NCBI GenBank assembly: GCA_003142855.1
Contig: PLNW01000063.1
Location: 1-64,000 of the forward strand
DNA length: 64,000 nt
From: Myxococcales bacterium
GTDB lineage: Bacteria > Myxococcota_A > Polyangia > Fen-1088
Direction: 5' to 3'
Part shown: positions 50,434 to 56,933 of the stretch, in pieces
Position numbering within the stretch: the stretch's first letter is position 1
Layout of the letters: every line of letters begins with the position of its first letter
The notes under the pieces: model-generated
Told to the model about the DNA's origin: nothing
The model's database searches: none
What the model saw: the letters and a program-made list of their open reading frames with translations, nothing else
Translations under genes and position numbers: made by a program

Positions 50434-50826
50434 ATGACCACCTTTCCGCCGCCTTTCGATGAGTTGCGGCCCGAGACCGCCGCTGACCTGGCACATCGGT
50501 GGAGCGAGCCCTGCGAAGCAGCGTTCGAGTTTCTTGCCGAGAACTACTCGCCAGAATTGCTGAAGCTGATCGCTTCTGGTCGCCTTCGGGCTACGGATCT
50601 CACTTTCGCAGCCGAGATTGCGGGACGGCTTTCGGATAGCACGGCTGTGCGGCGCACCCTGCTGCCTCTGCTGTTGCACGACGATGCGGTGGTTCGCGAG
50701 GGCGCCATCTACGGCCTGGCACCGCATGCTGACGAGACCGTGCGCTTGGCACTGGCGCGGCTTTCGGCGTCCGACCCGACCGCGGCGGCCCGGCAGGCGG
50801 CAACGGAGACTCTCGCCGACCTGTGA
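50434..50826 (+). CDS. HEAT-repeat-like small protein
   Basis: A 130-residue protein. The first part is FDELRPETAADLAHRWSEPC with FEFLAENYSPELLKLIASGR, which is helical. The C-terminal half has HEAT/PBS-lyase-like pairs: RTLLPLLLHDDAVVREGAIY, GLAPHADETVRLALARLSA, and ends SDPTAAARQAATETLADL. HEAT proteins bind other proteins; the role is not known. ATG 50434 is used, as the upstream in-frame Met (50416) lacks an RBS. The last 18 codons are found again at 53101-53156 as part of a duplicated segment. It is convergent with a remnant of a PIN-domain gene. Confidence 0.6.
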   Translation: MTTFPPPFDELRPETAADLAHRWSEPCEAAFEFLAENYSPELLKLIASGRLRATDLTFAAEIAGRLSDSTAVRRTLLPLLLHDDAVVREGAIYGLAPHADETVRLALARLSASDPTAAARQAATETLADL

Positions 50827-50942
50827 CCGCGCCGATCGGGCCGCAGCCAGGGACTCGGCCAGGCGGCTGGGGGACGCTACTTTGGCCAAATCTTCGTGTA
50901 CAGCAGGAATGCCCGGACGGTCATCGTTGGGATCCTCAGCAT
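50768..50942 (+). repeat. 175-bp segmental duplication, copy A
   Basis: This stretch is about 92% identical, without gaps, to 53101-53275. It holds the 3' end of the HEAT gene and the 3' end of a minus-strand PIN-domain gene. The copy at 53101 carries the same two ends, but there the PIN gene is complete and the HEAT gene is a fragment. Confidence 0.85.
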
Positions 50943-50945
50943 TGC
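50877..50945 (-). pseudogene. C-terminal remnant of a PIN-domain (DUF4411-like) toxin gene
   Basis: The minus strand encodes AMLRIPTMTVRAFLLYTKIW and PK before a TAG (50879-50877). This is identical to the C-terminus of the complete PIN gene at 53210-53722 (RIPTMTVRAFLLYTKIWPK). Upstream of the remnant the sequence switches to the start region of the next gene. It shows that a second PIN gene once stood here. Confidence 0.8.
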
Positions 50946-51007
50946 TTGCTTCGTCGGCCTTTCCGCGCTACCCTCAATTATCACTCACTTCTTCGGGAGC
51001 ATGATAC

Positions 51008-51352
51008 ATGCGGCTAGAAGCGACTCTTCCAGATTCTCGGGGCGACGCCCTGGTCAAGCTTGCGGACGAATTGGGCCTGACCCGAAGCCAGGTCGTGGAT
51101 GAGGCTGTGGGCCTCTTCCTGAAAGCCGTCCTGGAGATCCGGCGAGGCAGGCGGCTGGTAACAGTGGACGCGGTGACGCCGGGACCCCTGTGTGAGATGG
51201 CGACGCCGACGTTGGCCACGCTCGAATGGACGACGAATGCAGAGCCGATCAGGCTACCGGCGTCAGCCGTGGCCAAGATGCAAGGGCTCGTGGCGGCTCC
51301 GCGCAAGCCAGGTGCGCGGTTGCGTTCCGCAGCTCGACGCCACGCCAAATGA
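51008..51352 (+). CDS. ribbon-helix-helix-like antitoxin-type protein
   Basis: A 114-residue protein. The N-terminal half (MRLEATLPDSRGDALVKLAD, then ELGLTRSQVVDEAVGLFLKA) fits a ribbon-helix-helix DNA-binding unit: a short strand, then helix-turn-helix with the S-x-V/L-V-D-E-A pattern. The second half (LCEMATPTLATLEWTTNAEP and a basic end RSAARRHAK) is the likely toxin-binding region. RBS GGGAGC lies 6 nt before the ATG. No toxin gene directly follows; the DUF433/PIN-like pair starts 58 nt later. It may be an orphan antitoxin or a regulator. Confidence 0.6.
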   Translation: MRLEATLPDSRGDALVKLADELGLTRSQVVDEAVGLFLKAVLEIRRGRRLVTVDAVTPGPLCEMATPTLATLEWTTNAEPIRLPASAVAKMQGLVAAPRKPGARLRSAARRHAK

Positions 51353-51394
51353 ACACGCCTGAGACCACGCCGTACCGCTTGCCGGGCTGGATTG

Positions 51395-51403
51395 TGGCAC
51401 AAT
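51395..51403 (+). promoter_or_regulatory. extended -10 promoter of the DUF433 pair (leaderless)
   Basis: TGG-CACAAT at 51395-51403, then 7 nt, then ATG at 51411. It has the same spacing as the mntA and HNH promoters. The hexamer is weaker (CACAAT). No RBS can be fitted between it and the ATG. Confidence 0.4.
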
Positions 51404-51410
51404 AGGGGCG

Positions 51411-51644
51411 ATGGCAAGCTACCAGCGCATCTCTGTGGACCCGCGACAAATGGGTGGCACCCCTTGTCTTCGTCGCCTGCGCATACCCGTCGCCACGGTG
51501 GTGGAGATGGTGGCAGAGGGGATGACGACCGAGGGGATATTGGCCGCCTATCCTGACCTGGAACGCGAAGATATCGCGGAGGCCTTGCGCTACGCGGCCG
51601 AGGCTGTTCGAGAACGGGAACTTCCGCTCAGGACCGTCGCCTGA
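51411..51644 (+). CDS. DUF433-family antitoxin
   Basis: A 77-residue protein. The sequence is a textbook DUF433: YQRISVDPRQMGGTPCLRRL (r-I-x-x-d-P-x-x-m-x-G-x-P-c-i-x-g-t-R-I), RIPVATVVEMVAEGMTTEGI, LAAYPDLEREDIAEALRYAA. DUF433 proteins carry a small helix-turn-helix and pair with PIN-like (DUF5615) toxins. The toxin gene starts 30 nt downstream on the same strand. One change is the usual G-T/R of the [GR]-T-R-I segment. A related fragment lies at 48068-48192. Confidence 0.88.
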   Translation: MASYQRISVDPRQMGGTPCLRRLRIPVATVVEMVAEGMTTEGILAAYPDLEREDIAEALRYAAEAVRERELPLRTVA

Positions 51645-51674
51645 TGCCTTCGGGTGCCCGGCCTGACCACCAGC

Positions 51675-52055
51675 ATGAGATTCCTCGTCGACAACGCTTT
51701 GTCGCCGCTGGTGGCCGAGGGACTTCGTCGCAGTGGGCACGACGCCGTCCATGTGCGCGACTACGGCATGGCAACGGCTTCCGACGAGGACATCATGGCG
51801 CGCGCCATGGCCGAAGACAGGGTGGTGGTCTCGGCCGACACCGACTTCGGCACCTTCTTGGCACTGCGGCGTGAGGCGCGGCCATCGGTGATTCTCTTTC
51901 GCCATGGAAGCCAACGGCGGCCGGAACGGCAGGTCGAGATCCTGCGCGTAAATCTCGATGCGCTCGCTGAGGACCTGGCGGCGGGCAGCGTCGTGATATT
52001 CGAGAGCGCTCGCCTGCGCGTGCGGCGGCTTCCCATAGGCGGCCAGGCTCCCTGA
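51675..52055 (+). CDS. DUF5615 PIN-like toxin
   Basis: A 126-residue protein. [20 protein letters not shown] has the first PIN acidic residue (F-L-v-D-n). The middle has [40 protein letters not shown] (D-x-D-F, second acidic cluster) and [20 protein letters not shown]. This is the DUF5615 family of Mut7-C/PIN-type RNases. It pairs with the DUF433 protein just upstream. The ATG at 51675 is preferred over an upstream in-frame start. All acidic residues of the active site are present, so it should be active. It is followed 21 nt later by the 98-residue duplicated gene. Confidence 0.85.
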   Translation: MRFLVDNALSPLVAEGLRRSGHDAVHVRDYGMATASDEDIMARAMAEDRVVVSADTDFGTFLALRREARPSVILFRHGSQRRPERQVEILRVNLDALAEDLAAGSVVIFESARLRVRRLPIGGQAP

Positions 52056-52058
52056 ATT

Positions 52059-52382
52059 CGACAGATCGATCCCACCATGACCGAGGCCTACCTGATTCTG
52101 CGCGACTTCGGCAATCGCGTGGCCGAGGTGCATCTGAGCGAGGTCAACGCCGCGAGCAAGCACGAACCCATTTCCTACGGCGCCACACTGGCCTACCAAC
52201 AAGTGGCCTCCCTGATTCCAGAGACCATCCCCGTCATCCTGGAATCGATCGTCAGTGCCGAGTTCATCGACGACGAGATCGAAGCCGCGCACGAGGCCCT
52301 GGCGACAGGCGGTCCCTGGCCGCGGGTGCGAAGGCGGCGGTCAGGCGCGATGGCCAGGCTGGTTCACACGTAGTTCGCCGCC
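52059..52382 (+). repeat. 324-bp segmental duplication, copy A
   Basis: This segment aligns without gaps to 54943-55266. It covers the whole 98-residue gene with 18 bp before and 9 bp after. The first 120 coding bases are almost identical, and differences accumulate in the 3' half. Confidence 0.9.
52077..52373 (+). CDS. 98-residue conserved protein, duplicated in the island (copy A)
   Basis: A 98-residue protein: MTEAYLILRDFGNRVAEVHL, SEVNAASKHEPISYGATLAY, QQVASLIPETIPVILESIVS, AEFIDDEIEAAHEAL and a basic end (RVRRRRSGAMARLVHT). It looks like a small folded alpha/beta protein with a flexible basic tail. I do not recognise a family. Copy B at 54961-55257 differs at 12 of 98 positions, none in the first 39 residues, and the retained frame shows both are under selection. 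A third fragment is at 53046-53101. It is placed after a PIN-like toxin pair, but its own role in that pair is not clear. Confidence 0.65.
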   Translation: MTEAYLILRDFGNRVAEVHLSEVNAASKHEPISYGATLAYQQVASLIPETIPVILESIVSAEFIDDEIEAAHEALATGGPWPRVRRRRSGAMARLVHT

Positions 52383-52413
52383 CGCGCTGGCTGTCGGCGT
52401 CTTGCCAGCAGGT

Positions 52414-52641
52414 TCAATGCCTGGGCAGCCGCCGCGCCCTGGCGGCGGGCTTGAGCTGCGCCCTAAGCGCATCGTTGACGGCTCTCGACGTCTTGAACGC
52501 TTCCGCGACGTCAGGTGCGAGGACCACGACATTCGTGCCGCGGGCGAAATGCGCAGCGTATTTTCCACGGACGCCCCCCGAGAAATCATACTCGGGCCGC
52601 ATCTCGTCGCTGTCCCGCTTATGCTTTCTAGCCGCTGGCAT
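52414..52641 (-). CDS. 75-residue conserved protein of the 'YDFSGGVRGKYA' type
   Basis: The protein runs MPAARKHKRDSDEMRPEYDF, SGGVRGKYAAHFARGTNVVV, LAPDVAEAFKTSRAVNDALR and ends AAQL/KPAARARRLPRH. I recognise the D-E-M-R-x-E-Y-D-F-S-G-G-V-R-G-K-Y-A core from a large group of small bacterial proteins that sit beside toxin genes (BrnT/VapC-like contexts), where they are probably antitoxins. RBS GGAGG precedes the ATG, which lies inside the HepT stub. No toxin gene follows it here. It is downstream of the second MntA-type gene. Confidence 0.6.
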   Translation of the reverse strand: MPAARKHKRDSDEMRPEYDFSGGVRGKYAAHFARGTNVVVLAPDVAEAFKTSRAVNDALRAQLKPAARARRLPRH

Positions 52642-52696
52642 ATATCCTCCGCTCGCTCTTGCAGGCAAACAGGAGATAGGCGCGATCGTCCTTCAC
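52628..52696 (-). pseudogene. N-terminal stub of a second HepT toxin gene
   Basis: The GTG start at 52696 overlaps the stop of the MntA-type gene (GTGA), as in normal MNT/HepT pairs. The 22 codons read VKDDRAYLLFACKSERRIYA, SG. The first ten (K-D-D-R-x-Y-L-L-x) are the usual HepT start; after LLFAC the sequence leaves the family and stops. The stub runs into the ATG of the next gene. No other part of this HepT was found nearby. Confidence 0.7.
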
Positions 52697-52977
52697 AGCG
52701 GCACGGCCTCGGCCACGATGCGATCGCGCAGGTAGGGGCTGATTCCGCCGTCGGTCACCACGTCGACGTGACGGCCCAAAGTAGCCCCCAGGTCTTGCTC
52801 GAGGCCAACCAGGTCCAGCAAAGTCCGGCCCGGTTCCATCTCCACCAGCACGTCGATATCGCTCGATGGCTGGTCTTGGCCACGCGCTACCGATCCGAAG
52901 ATCCGAGGATTGCGCGCGCCATGAGCGCCCATGATGCGCAGGATCTCCGCGCGCTTCTCCCGGATCGCCTTGTCCAT
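52693..52977 (-). CDS. MntA-type nucleotidyltransferase antitoxin (second copy)
   Basis: A 94-residue MNT protein: KAIREKRAEILRIMGAHGAR, then NPRIFGSVARGQDQPSSDID with the G-S-x10-D-x-D site, VLVEMEPGRTLLDLVGLEQD and LGRHVDVVTDGGISPYLRDR. Overall fold and length are complete. It is not a recent copy of the one at 49648; the sequences differ at most positions. The toxin partner next to it is a 22-codon stub. ATG 52977 has an extended -10 (TGC-TACAAT) only 6 nt upstream, so its mRNA should be leaderless. Confidence 0.85.
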   Translation of the reverse strand: MDKAIREKRAEILRIMGAHGARNPRIFGSVARGQDQPSSDIDVLVEMEPGRTLLDLVGLEQDLGATLGRHVDVVTDGGISPYLRDRIVAEAVPL

Positions 52978-52983
52978 GCCAGA

Positions 52984-52992
52984 ATTGTAGCA
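52984..52992 (-). promoter_or_regulatory. extended -10 promoter of the second MntA gene (leaderless)
   Basis: On the minus strand TGC-TACAAT, then 6 nt, then the ATG at 52977. The hexamer differs from TATAAT at one position. It is the fourth accessory gene with this arrangement besides the HNH gene. Confidence 0.5.
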
Positions 52993-53045
52993 CCACGCAA
53001 GCTGGATCGATCCAACTGTCGCCCAGCGTCCGAGACTGGCGGCCT

Positions 53046-53101
53046 CAGAAACCATCCCCGTCATCCTGGAATCGATCGTCAGTGCCGAGTTCATCGACGA
53101 C
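53046..53101 (+). pseudogene. fragment of the 98-residue duplicated gene (third copy)
   Basis: The sequence matches the middle of the 98-residue gene (codes for ETIPVILESIVSAEFIDD). It keeps an A-copy variant (ATCGTCAGTGCC) and a B-copy variant (AGAAACC), so it is a mosaic of both or their ancestor. It is joined directly to the duplicated HEAT/PIN segment at 53101. Confidence 0.75.
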
Positions 53102-53275
53102 GTCCGACCCGAGCGCGGCGGTCCGGCAGGCGGCAACGGAAACTCTCGCCGACCTGTGACCGCGCTGATCGGACCGCAGCCGGGGACGCGGCCAGGCGGC
53201 TGGAAAACGCTACTTTGGCCAAATCTTCGTGTACAGCAGGAATGCCCGGACGGTCATGGTTGGAATCCTCAGCAT
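53101..53275 (+). repeat. 175-bp segmental duplication, copy B (with HEAT-gene remnant)
   Basis: It pairs with 50768-50942. The first 56 bp encode the last 18 residues of the HEAT gene (SDPSAAVRQAATETLADL then TGA at 53156-53158), with no upstream part of that gene. The rest contains the 3' end of the complete PIN gene. Confidence 0.85.
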
Positions 53276-53722
53276 CCCGCACGCACTCGACACCGTTGTG
53301 CGGTCTGGCCGATCCCTGTATTCCTCAGTGAGTACAGTGACGTCTTCACCCTGCCGAGATCGAAGAACGGCCAGGCCCACGACCCACGGATCGGCATCGT
53401 CGGTTGACGAAGTGCTGGTGGAATCAACCAGATAGGGCACGTCCCGAACGACGTCACGCACGGCCAGAGCAAGCTCGACGATCGGCACGGCGTGCTTGGC
53501 TACCTTAAGTGCCCACTGCAAGGCAACGTCCGCCTGACCCCGCTTGAGTTCGGCGATGACCTGCTCCGGAAAGAGTATTTCACCGTGCTCGACCATCGCC
53601 GCTAACTCGTCGTGAACCGCCGCCACCTGCGCGCTCTTGGCCTGGGCCATTACCTCTTGCCGGATCTCGATGACGCTTGATGTGTCGATCACATACAGCC
53701 GTCGCCGCTCTCCCTCTTTCAT
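53210..53722 (-). CDS. PIN-domain protein (DUF4411-like), ImmA-associated
   Basis: A 170-residue protein. The N-terminal RRLYVIDTSSVIEIRQEVMA holds the first PIN Asp (YVIDTSS). LVEHGEILFPEQVIAELKRG has the conserved Glu, and DDADPWVVGLAVLRSRQGED has the D-P-W-v-v-A/g-x-A motif with the second acidic residue, followed by VLTEEYRD. This matches PIN-like RNases annotated DUF4411, which are often encoded directly after an XRE/ImmA-type gene, as here (6-nt gap). The pair works as toxin (PIN) and antitoxin/regulator (ImmA). Its C-terminal end is also present as a remnant at 50877-50945. Confidence 0.78.
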   Translation of the reverse strand: MKEGERRRLYVIDTSSVIEIRQEVMAQAKSAQVAAVHDELAAMVEHGEILFPEQVIAELKRGQADVALQWALKVAKHAVPIVELALAVRDVVRDVPYLVDSTSTSSTDDADPWVVGLAVLRSRQGEDVTVLTEEYRDRPDRTTVSSACGMLRIPTMTVRAFLLYTKIWPK

Positions 53723-53728
53723 TGTGCG

Positions 53729-54880
53729 CTACCCGGCGACAGCTTGCCGCAGTTCCTCGAGGCCCTCCCAGGTCACGTCGAGGTGCTGCATTACTTCGAC
53801 CGGGTGGAGCATTTCGTGTTGGCTTGCGGAGATCAGGATCCGGGGCGTGCGGCGCCCGTACTCATCCAGCCGTTGCTTGGCCAACGAGCGACCCTTGCCG
53901 GGAGGCCCCCCAGGCCGCTTGCAGTCGGAAGCCGGCGGGATGGCGTGGAAAAGCGACCACGTCGCGCGTTCCACATCCACGAGGCGAAGCACGGCAGCCC
54001 GCATGCTCACCCGGAACTGGTTGGCGATCTTGCGCGCAACGGCCAGGTCCGCATTGCCAGTGACCCGAGCTTGCGCCAAAGCCCCAAGCAGATCTGCTTT
54101 CGGCATCAGCGCAACGCCGGCCACTCGCTCGCACCAGCGTTCAAGATCGTCGGTGGTATCGCGAATCTCGGTTTCCAGGTCGTTCTCGACGCAGATCGAG
54201 TCCGTCCTCGTCGCCAGGTGAGCGAGTTCGTGGAACAGGGTGAAGATGCGCGCAGCCGCGTTCCAATAGGTGTTCACCGCTACCAGCGGCGCCTCATCAT
54301 CCCAAACGGAAAAGCCTCGCGCGGCATCTTCGCCCATGGAAAGAGCAAACACGGACACGCGCGCGTTCTCGAAAGCCTCGCGCCAGGCGCGGAATGCGTC
54401 GGAATCACTGCGCCAGGCCGCCTGGGCTTCGGAAGACACGCCGACATACGCGCGCAGGGCAGACCCTGCGGCCTCGGCATCGGAGCCAACGCGAAGATGC
54501 GGCAGGTCGACGGGCTCCCCGCCAAAAGTGCGCTCCACCCAGGCCACGGTCTTCTGAAGGCGCGTGACCTCCCGAAGGCGCACGCGCTCCTTGGGTCGTA
54601 GCGAACGTGCCTTTGCCCCCGGCGGCGCGCGGAAGGCCACGAGCGCCCCCGCTGCCTGGGGCGGCGTCGGAAGGAAGAATGTGGCGGTGGACCGCCGAAG
54701 AACGTGGGCAAGCCGGCGAAACTGGGTCAGGGACGGGAGCGCTTGACCAGCCAGCCAGTCGGCCATGACCGCGGCAGAAACCTTGAGCGCGGCGGCCACC
54801 TCATCGGGGGCAAAGCCCGACTCGGCGATTGCCCAAGAGAGCACGCCGGGGGTGATCGGGACCTCTGCTTGCCGGGCCAT
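53729..54880 (-). CDS. HTH-ImmA/IrrE metallopeptidase
   Basis: A 383-residue protein. Residues about 10-70 are an XRE-type helix-turn-helix (LSWAIAESGFAPDEVAAALK; VMADWLAGQALPSLTQFRRL; AHVLRRSTATFFLPTPPQ). A middle part leads to the ImmA/IrrE peptidase: RIFTLFHELAHLATRTDSIC with the zinc motif H-E-L-A-H, then a Glu/Trp-rich helix (DDLERWCERVAGVALMPKAD) and LRLVDVERATWSLFHAIPPA at the end. Such proteins cleave or sense regulators; in phage and ICE they degrade the repressor. Paired with the PIN gene, it likely acts as the sensing antitoxin/regulator. RBS GAAGGA lies 8 nt before the ATG. Confidence 0.88.
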   Translation of the reverse strand: MARQAEVPITPGVLSWAIAESGFAPDEVAAALKVSAAVMADWLAGQALPSLTQFRRLAHVLRRSTATFFLPTPPQAAGALVAFRAPPGAKARSLRPKERVRLREVTRLQKTVAWVERTFGGEPVDLPHLRVGSDAEAAGSALRAYVGVSSEAQAAWRSDSDAFRAWREAFENARVSVFALSMGEDAARGFSVWDDEAPLVAVNTYWNAAARIFTLFHELAHLATRTDSICVENDLETEIRDTTDDLERWCERVAGVALMPKADLLGALAQARVTGNADLAVARKIANQFRVSMRAAVLRLVDVERATWSLFHAIPPASDCKRPGGPPGKGRSLAKQRLDEYGRRTPRILISASQHEMLHPVEVMQHLDVTWEGLEELRQAVAG

Positions 54881-54942
54881 GTTCCGTCCTTCGCTCTACC
54901 CCCCTTTTTACCACATCCTTGTGCCTGGATCTCGCGCACGTC

Positions 54943-55266
54943 CGACAGATCGATCCCACGATGACCGAGGCCTACCTGATTCTGCGCGACTTCGGCAATC
55001 GCGTGGCCGAGGTGCACCTGAGCGAGGTCAACGCCGCGAGCAAGCACGAACCCATTTCCTACGGCGCCACGCTGGCCTTTCAACAAGTGGCCTCCATGAT
55101 TCCAGAAACCATCCCCGTCATCCTGGAATCGATCATCAGTGCCGAGTTCATCGACGACGAGATCGAAGTCGCGCACGAGGTCCTGGCGATAGACGGTCCC
55201 CGGCCGCGGGTGCGAAAGCGACGGCCAGGCGCGACGGCCAGGCTGGTTCACGCGTAGTTCGCCGCC
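54943..55266 (+). repeat. 324-bp segmental duplication, copy B
   Basis: It aligns to 52059-52382. The right border falls on the stop codon of the convergent PIN gene (55266-55268), just as copy A ends 32 bp before the next minus-strand gene. No insertion sequence or long terminal repeats flank it. Confidence 0.85.
54961..55257 (+). CDS. 98-residue conserved protein, copy B
   Basis: This copy starts MTEAYLILRDFGNRVAEVHL like copy A, and differs at 12 positions, all after residue 39 (F for Y in ATLAFQQ, then changes in EVAHEVLAIDGP and the basic tail RVRKRRPGATARLVHA). The frame and overall charge are kept. It is located between the divergent ImmA/PIN operon and the convergent PIN gene. As for copy A, no family is recognised. 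The two copies give a repeat long enough for homologous recombination that would delete the 2.9 kb between them, including the ImmA/PIN pair. Confidence 0.65.
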   Translation: MTEAYLILRDFGNRVAEVHLSEVNAASKHEPISYGATLAFQQVASMIPETIPVILESIISAEFIDDEIEVAHEVLAIDGPRPRVRKRRPGATARLVHA

Positions 55267-55727
55267 TACCCAGCCGGCGGCTTTCCCGCCGTTGGATTCG
55301 GTCTTCCTGCGCTGTGAATTGAAACCACAGGAAGACTCACAGTCCTAGTGATGTTCCTGCCCGGCCCTGGCTTCTCGGTCGTGACCAGCTCGTCGGCACC
55401 GACCAGCACGGCCGCAGCGACATGGAGAGCGTCCATGGGATCGATAGGCGTTGACATGCATTCACCAATGGCCTTGTCGACGACCATCTTCAGGTCCGTA
55501 GCCCAGAACGACACGCCTTCCTTGAAGAACTCGAGGTAGTAGTGAAGCTGGTCAATGTAACCTTCCCGCGCCGTAGGGCCGATCGTTTCGAGGCGCACGA
55601 AGTCGCTTGATGCGAATTCACGTTCCGGATCGTCGAGCACTGCAAACGCGGCGGCCGACGCTTCCTCGTCGCCTCGTGCGGCCGCGATCAACACGCCCGT
55701 GTCGACGAACGTGACCTTCTTGCTCAC
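55266..55727 (-). CDS. PIN-domain toxin (VapC-like)
   Basis: A 153-residue protein. The GTG at 55727 overlaps the upstream stop (GTGA). It starts VSKKVTFVDTGVLIAAARGD (F-V-D-T-G-V-L-I, first acidic residue), then FASSDFVRLETIGPTAREGY (conserved Glu), and ends SVIDPMDALHVAAAVLVGAD (D-x-x-D-A-x-H), with VTTEKPGPGR. These are the three acidic sites of PIN RNases. It ends with a Pro-rich tail. The gene follows a probable antitoxin and a TIGR04255 gene in one minus-strand operon. Confidence 0.85.
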   Translation of the reverse strand: MSKKVTFVDTGVLIAAARGDEEASAAAFAVLDDPEREFASSDFVRLETIGPTAREGYIDQLHYYLEFFKEGVSFWATDLKMVVDKAIGECMSTPIDPMDALHVAAAVLVGADELVTTEKPGPGRNITRTVSLPVVSIHSAGRPNPTAGKPPAG

Positions 55728-56092
55728 ACCCCTGTGCGCCTCCGAGCAGCCGACACGATCTCGTTCACGTCGTCGAGTGAGAGCAGGCGTTCCCCAGAGC
55801 GCACAATCTGTGCCCGCAGCAACCGCAGTCGCTGCCCGAGGGATGTGCGCGCCGGTGTCTGGCCAAGCTGCGTCCACTCGACCATGGTTTTGGCAAAGTC
55901 GGCTGGAGGCTCGAGTCCGTGCTGGGCAGCCATGAGTGACTCGGACGTTGGTATCACGGCTGCCAGGGTTGCGGCCAGCGAAACCGCGAGAGGAGCGACC
56001 GTGCTTGCCGTACTGGACGCGCAGCTCTCAGGTATCAGCCGCTTGCTGACCTCGGTGTCCAGGTGAATCGGTGTCACGCCTTCGGGAACCAT
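55724..56092 (-). CDS. putative antitoxin between TIGR04255 and PIN genes
   Basis: A 122-residue protein. ATG 56092 is used because AAGGAG lies 7-8 nt upstream. It contains MVPEGVTPIHLDTEVSKRLI, a Ser/Ala-rich stretch (ASSTASTVAPLAVSLAATLA), FAKTMVEWTQLGQTPARTSL, GQRLRLLRAQIVRSGERLLS and ends LDDVNEIVSAARRRTGV. The end resembles the toxin-binding helix of VapB-like antitoxins. Its stop overlaps the PIN start by 4 nt and its start is 5 nt after the TIGR04255 gene, so all three are coupled. No DNA-binding domain could be named. Confidence 0.6.
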   Translation of the reverse strand: MVPEGVTPIHLDTEVSKRLIPESCASSTASTVAPLAVSLAATLAAVIPTSESLMAAQHGLEPPADFAKTMVEWTQLGQTPARTSLGQRLRLLRAQIVRSGERLLSLDDVNEIVSAARRRTGV

Positions 56093-56096
56093 CGGT

Positions 56097-56822
56097 TCAC
56101 TCCTTGAACCCATGATACACGCTATCCGTCAAGGCCGCCCGGAACGCTGCTCCAACATTCTCATGGGCCTCTTCCAGCCATGTTGAGAGAGCTTCCACGG
56201 TATCCACGCCGCCAGCACCATTTGTGGCTGACACAAAATCGAGATCCAACACGACCTGCGGACCCTTTTCCATTACGGTCAGACCTGCCTGAAGGACCAA
56301 GACTCCCTTGGGCTGGTCGTAGATGAGTTCATGGCGCTGGTAAAAACCCGCTGACTCGCGCATCAAGGGCCCGCTTAGCTGTGGCAGAACCGTGAGGACA
56401 GCAGAAAGATCTCCCTGGCGTGGCAGAGGGCCGACAAGATTGACGTAGCGCAAATGCATCCCAGTGGGGTCGAGCCTTGGTCCGGTAGCCAAAAAGCCCT
56501 CGACGATGGCCAACACCAGCTTCTTGAAACTCACCCACCCCGGATACGGACGAAGGTGGTTGACCACCAACTGGTTCGGCGCGATCTGAATCATGGCCGA
56601 CCCGTCCGGCCGCTTCAGCTGCACCCGCTGAAACCCCATCACGGGCTGGTTCGTGGGCAAACCGGGCAGTGCCACCGCAAGAGCCTGGCCCCTCTCGCTA
56701 AACTCATCCTTGAAGCGCTCATATAAGAGGCCGGCGACCGTCCAGTCCCATCCGGCTGTCGGCTTCAACTGCAGCTCGAAGATTGCCTCGGCCAGGGGCG
56801 GATTTCTGAGCGATTCAGCCAT
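56097..56822 (-). CDS. TIGR04255-family protein
   Basis: A 241-residue protein. MAESLRNPPLAEAIFELQLK (N-P-P-L-x-E-A-i-f-E-l-x) is the signature start of the TIGR04255 family. It goes on with GFQRVQLKRPDGSAMIQIAP (f-x-x-x-d-g-s-x-x-q-v-x-x), NQLVVNHLRPYPGWVSFKKL, LRYVNLVGPLP and QPKGVLVLQAGLTVMEKGPQ with DLDFVSATN. The family has a scattered distribution among bacteria, is often located near restriction systems or toxin genes, and its role is unknown. Here it leads a three-gene cassette with the antitoxin-like and PIN genes, next to a Type I RM operon. Confidence 0.8.
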   Translation of the reverse strand: MAESLRNPPLAEAIFELQLKPTAGWDWTVAGLLYERFKDEFSERGQALAVALPGLPTNQPVMGFQRVQLKRPDGSAMIQIAPNQLVVNHLRPYPGWVSFKKLVLAIVEGFLATGPRLDPTGMHLRYVNLVGPLPRQGDLSAVLTVLPQLSGPLMRESAGFYQRHELIYDQPKGVLVLQAGLTVMEKGPQVVLDLDFVSATNGAGGVDTVEALSTWLEEAHENVGAAFRAALTDSVYHGFKE

Positions 56823-56933
56823 GGCGCCACTACGGTAGCCCAAGGTGCGACCCGACGCCACTCCCTCGCGTCTGCGACCCCTGGTCGTGTGGCGAGCAAT
56901 CACGCCGCGCCGCTTGAGCGCGGCATGGTTCCC

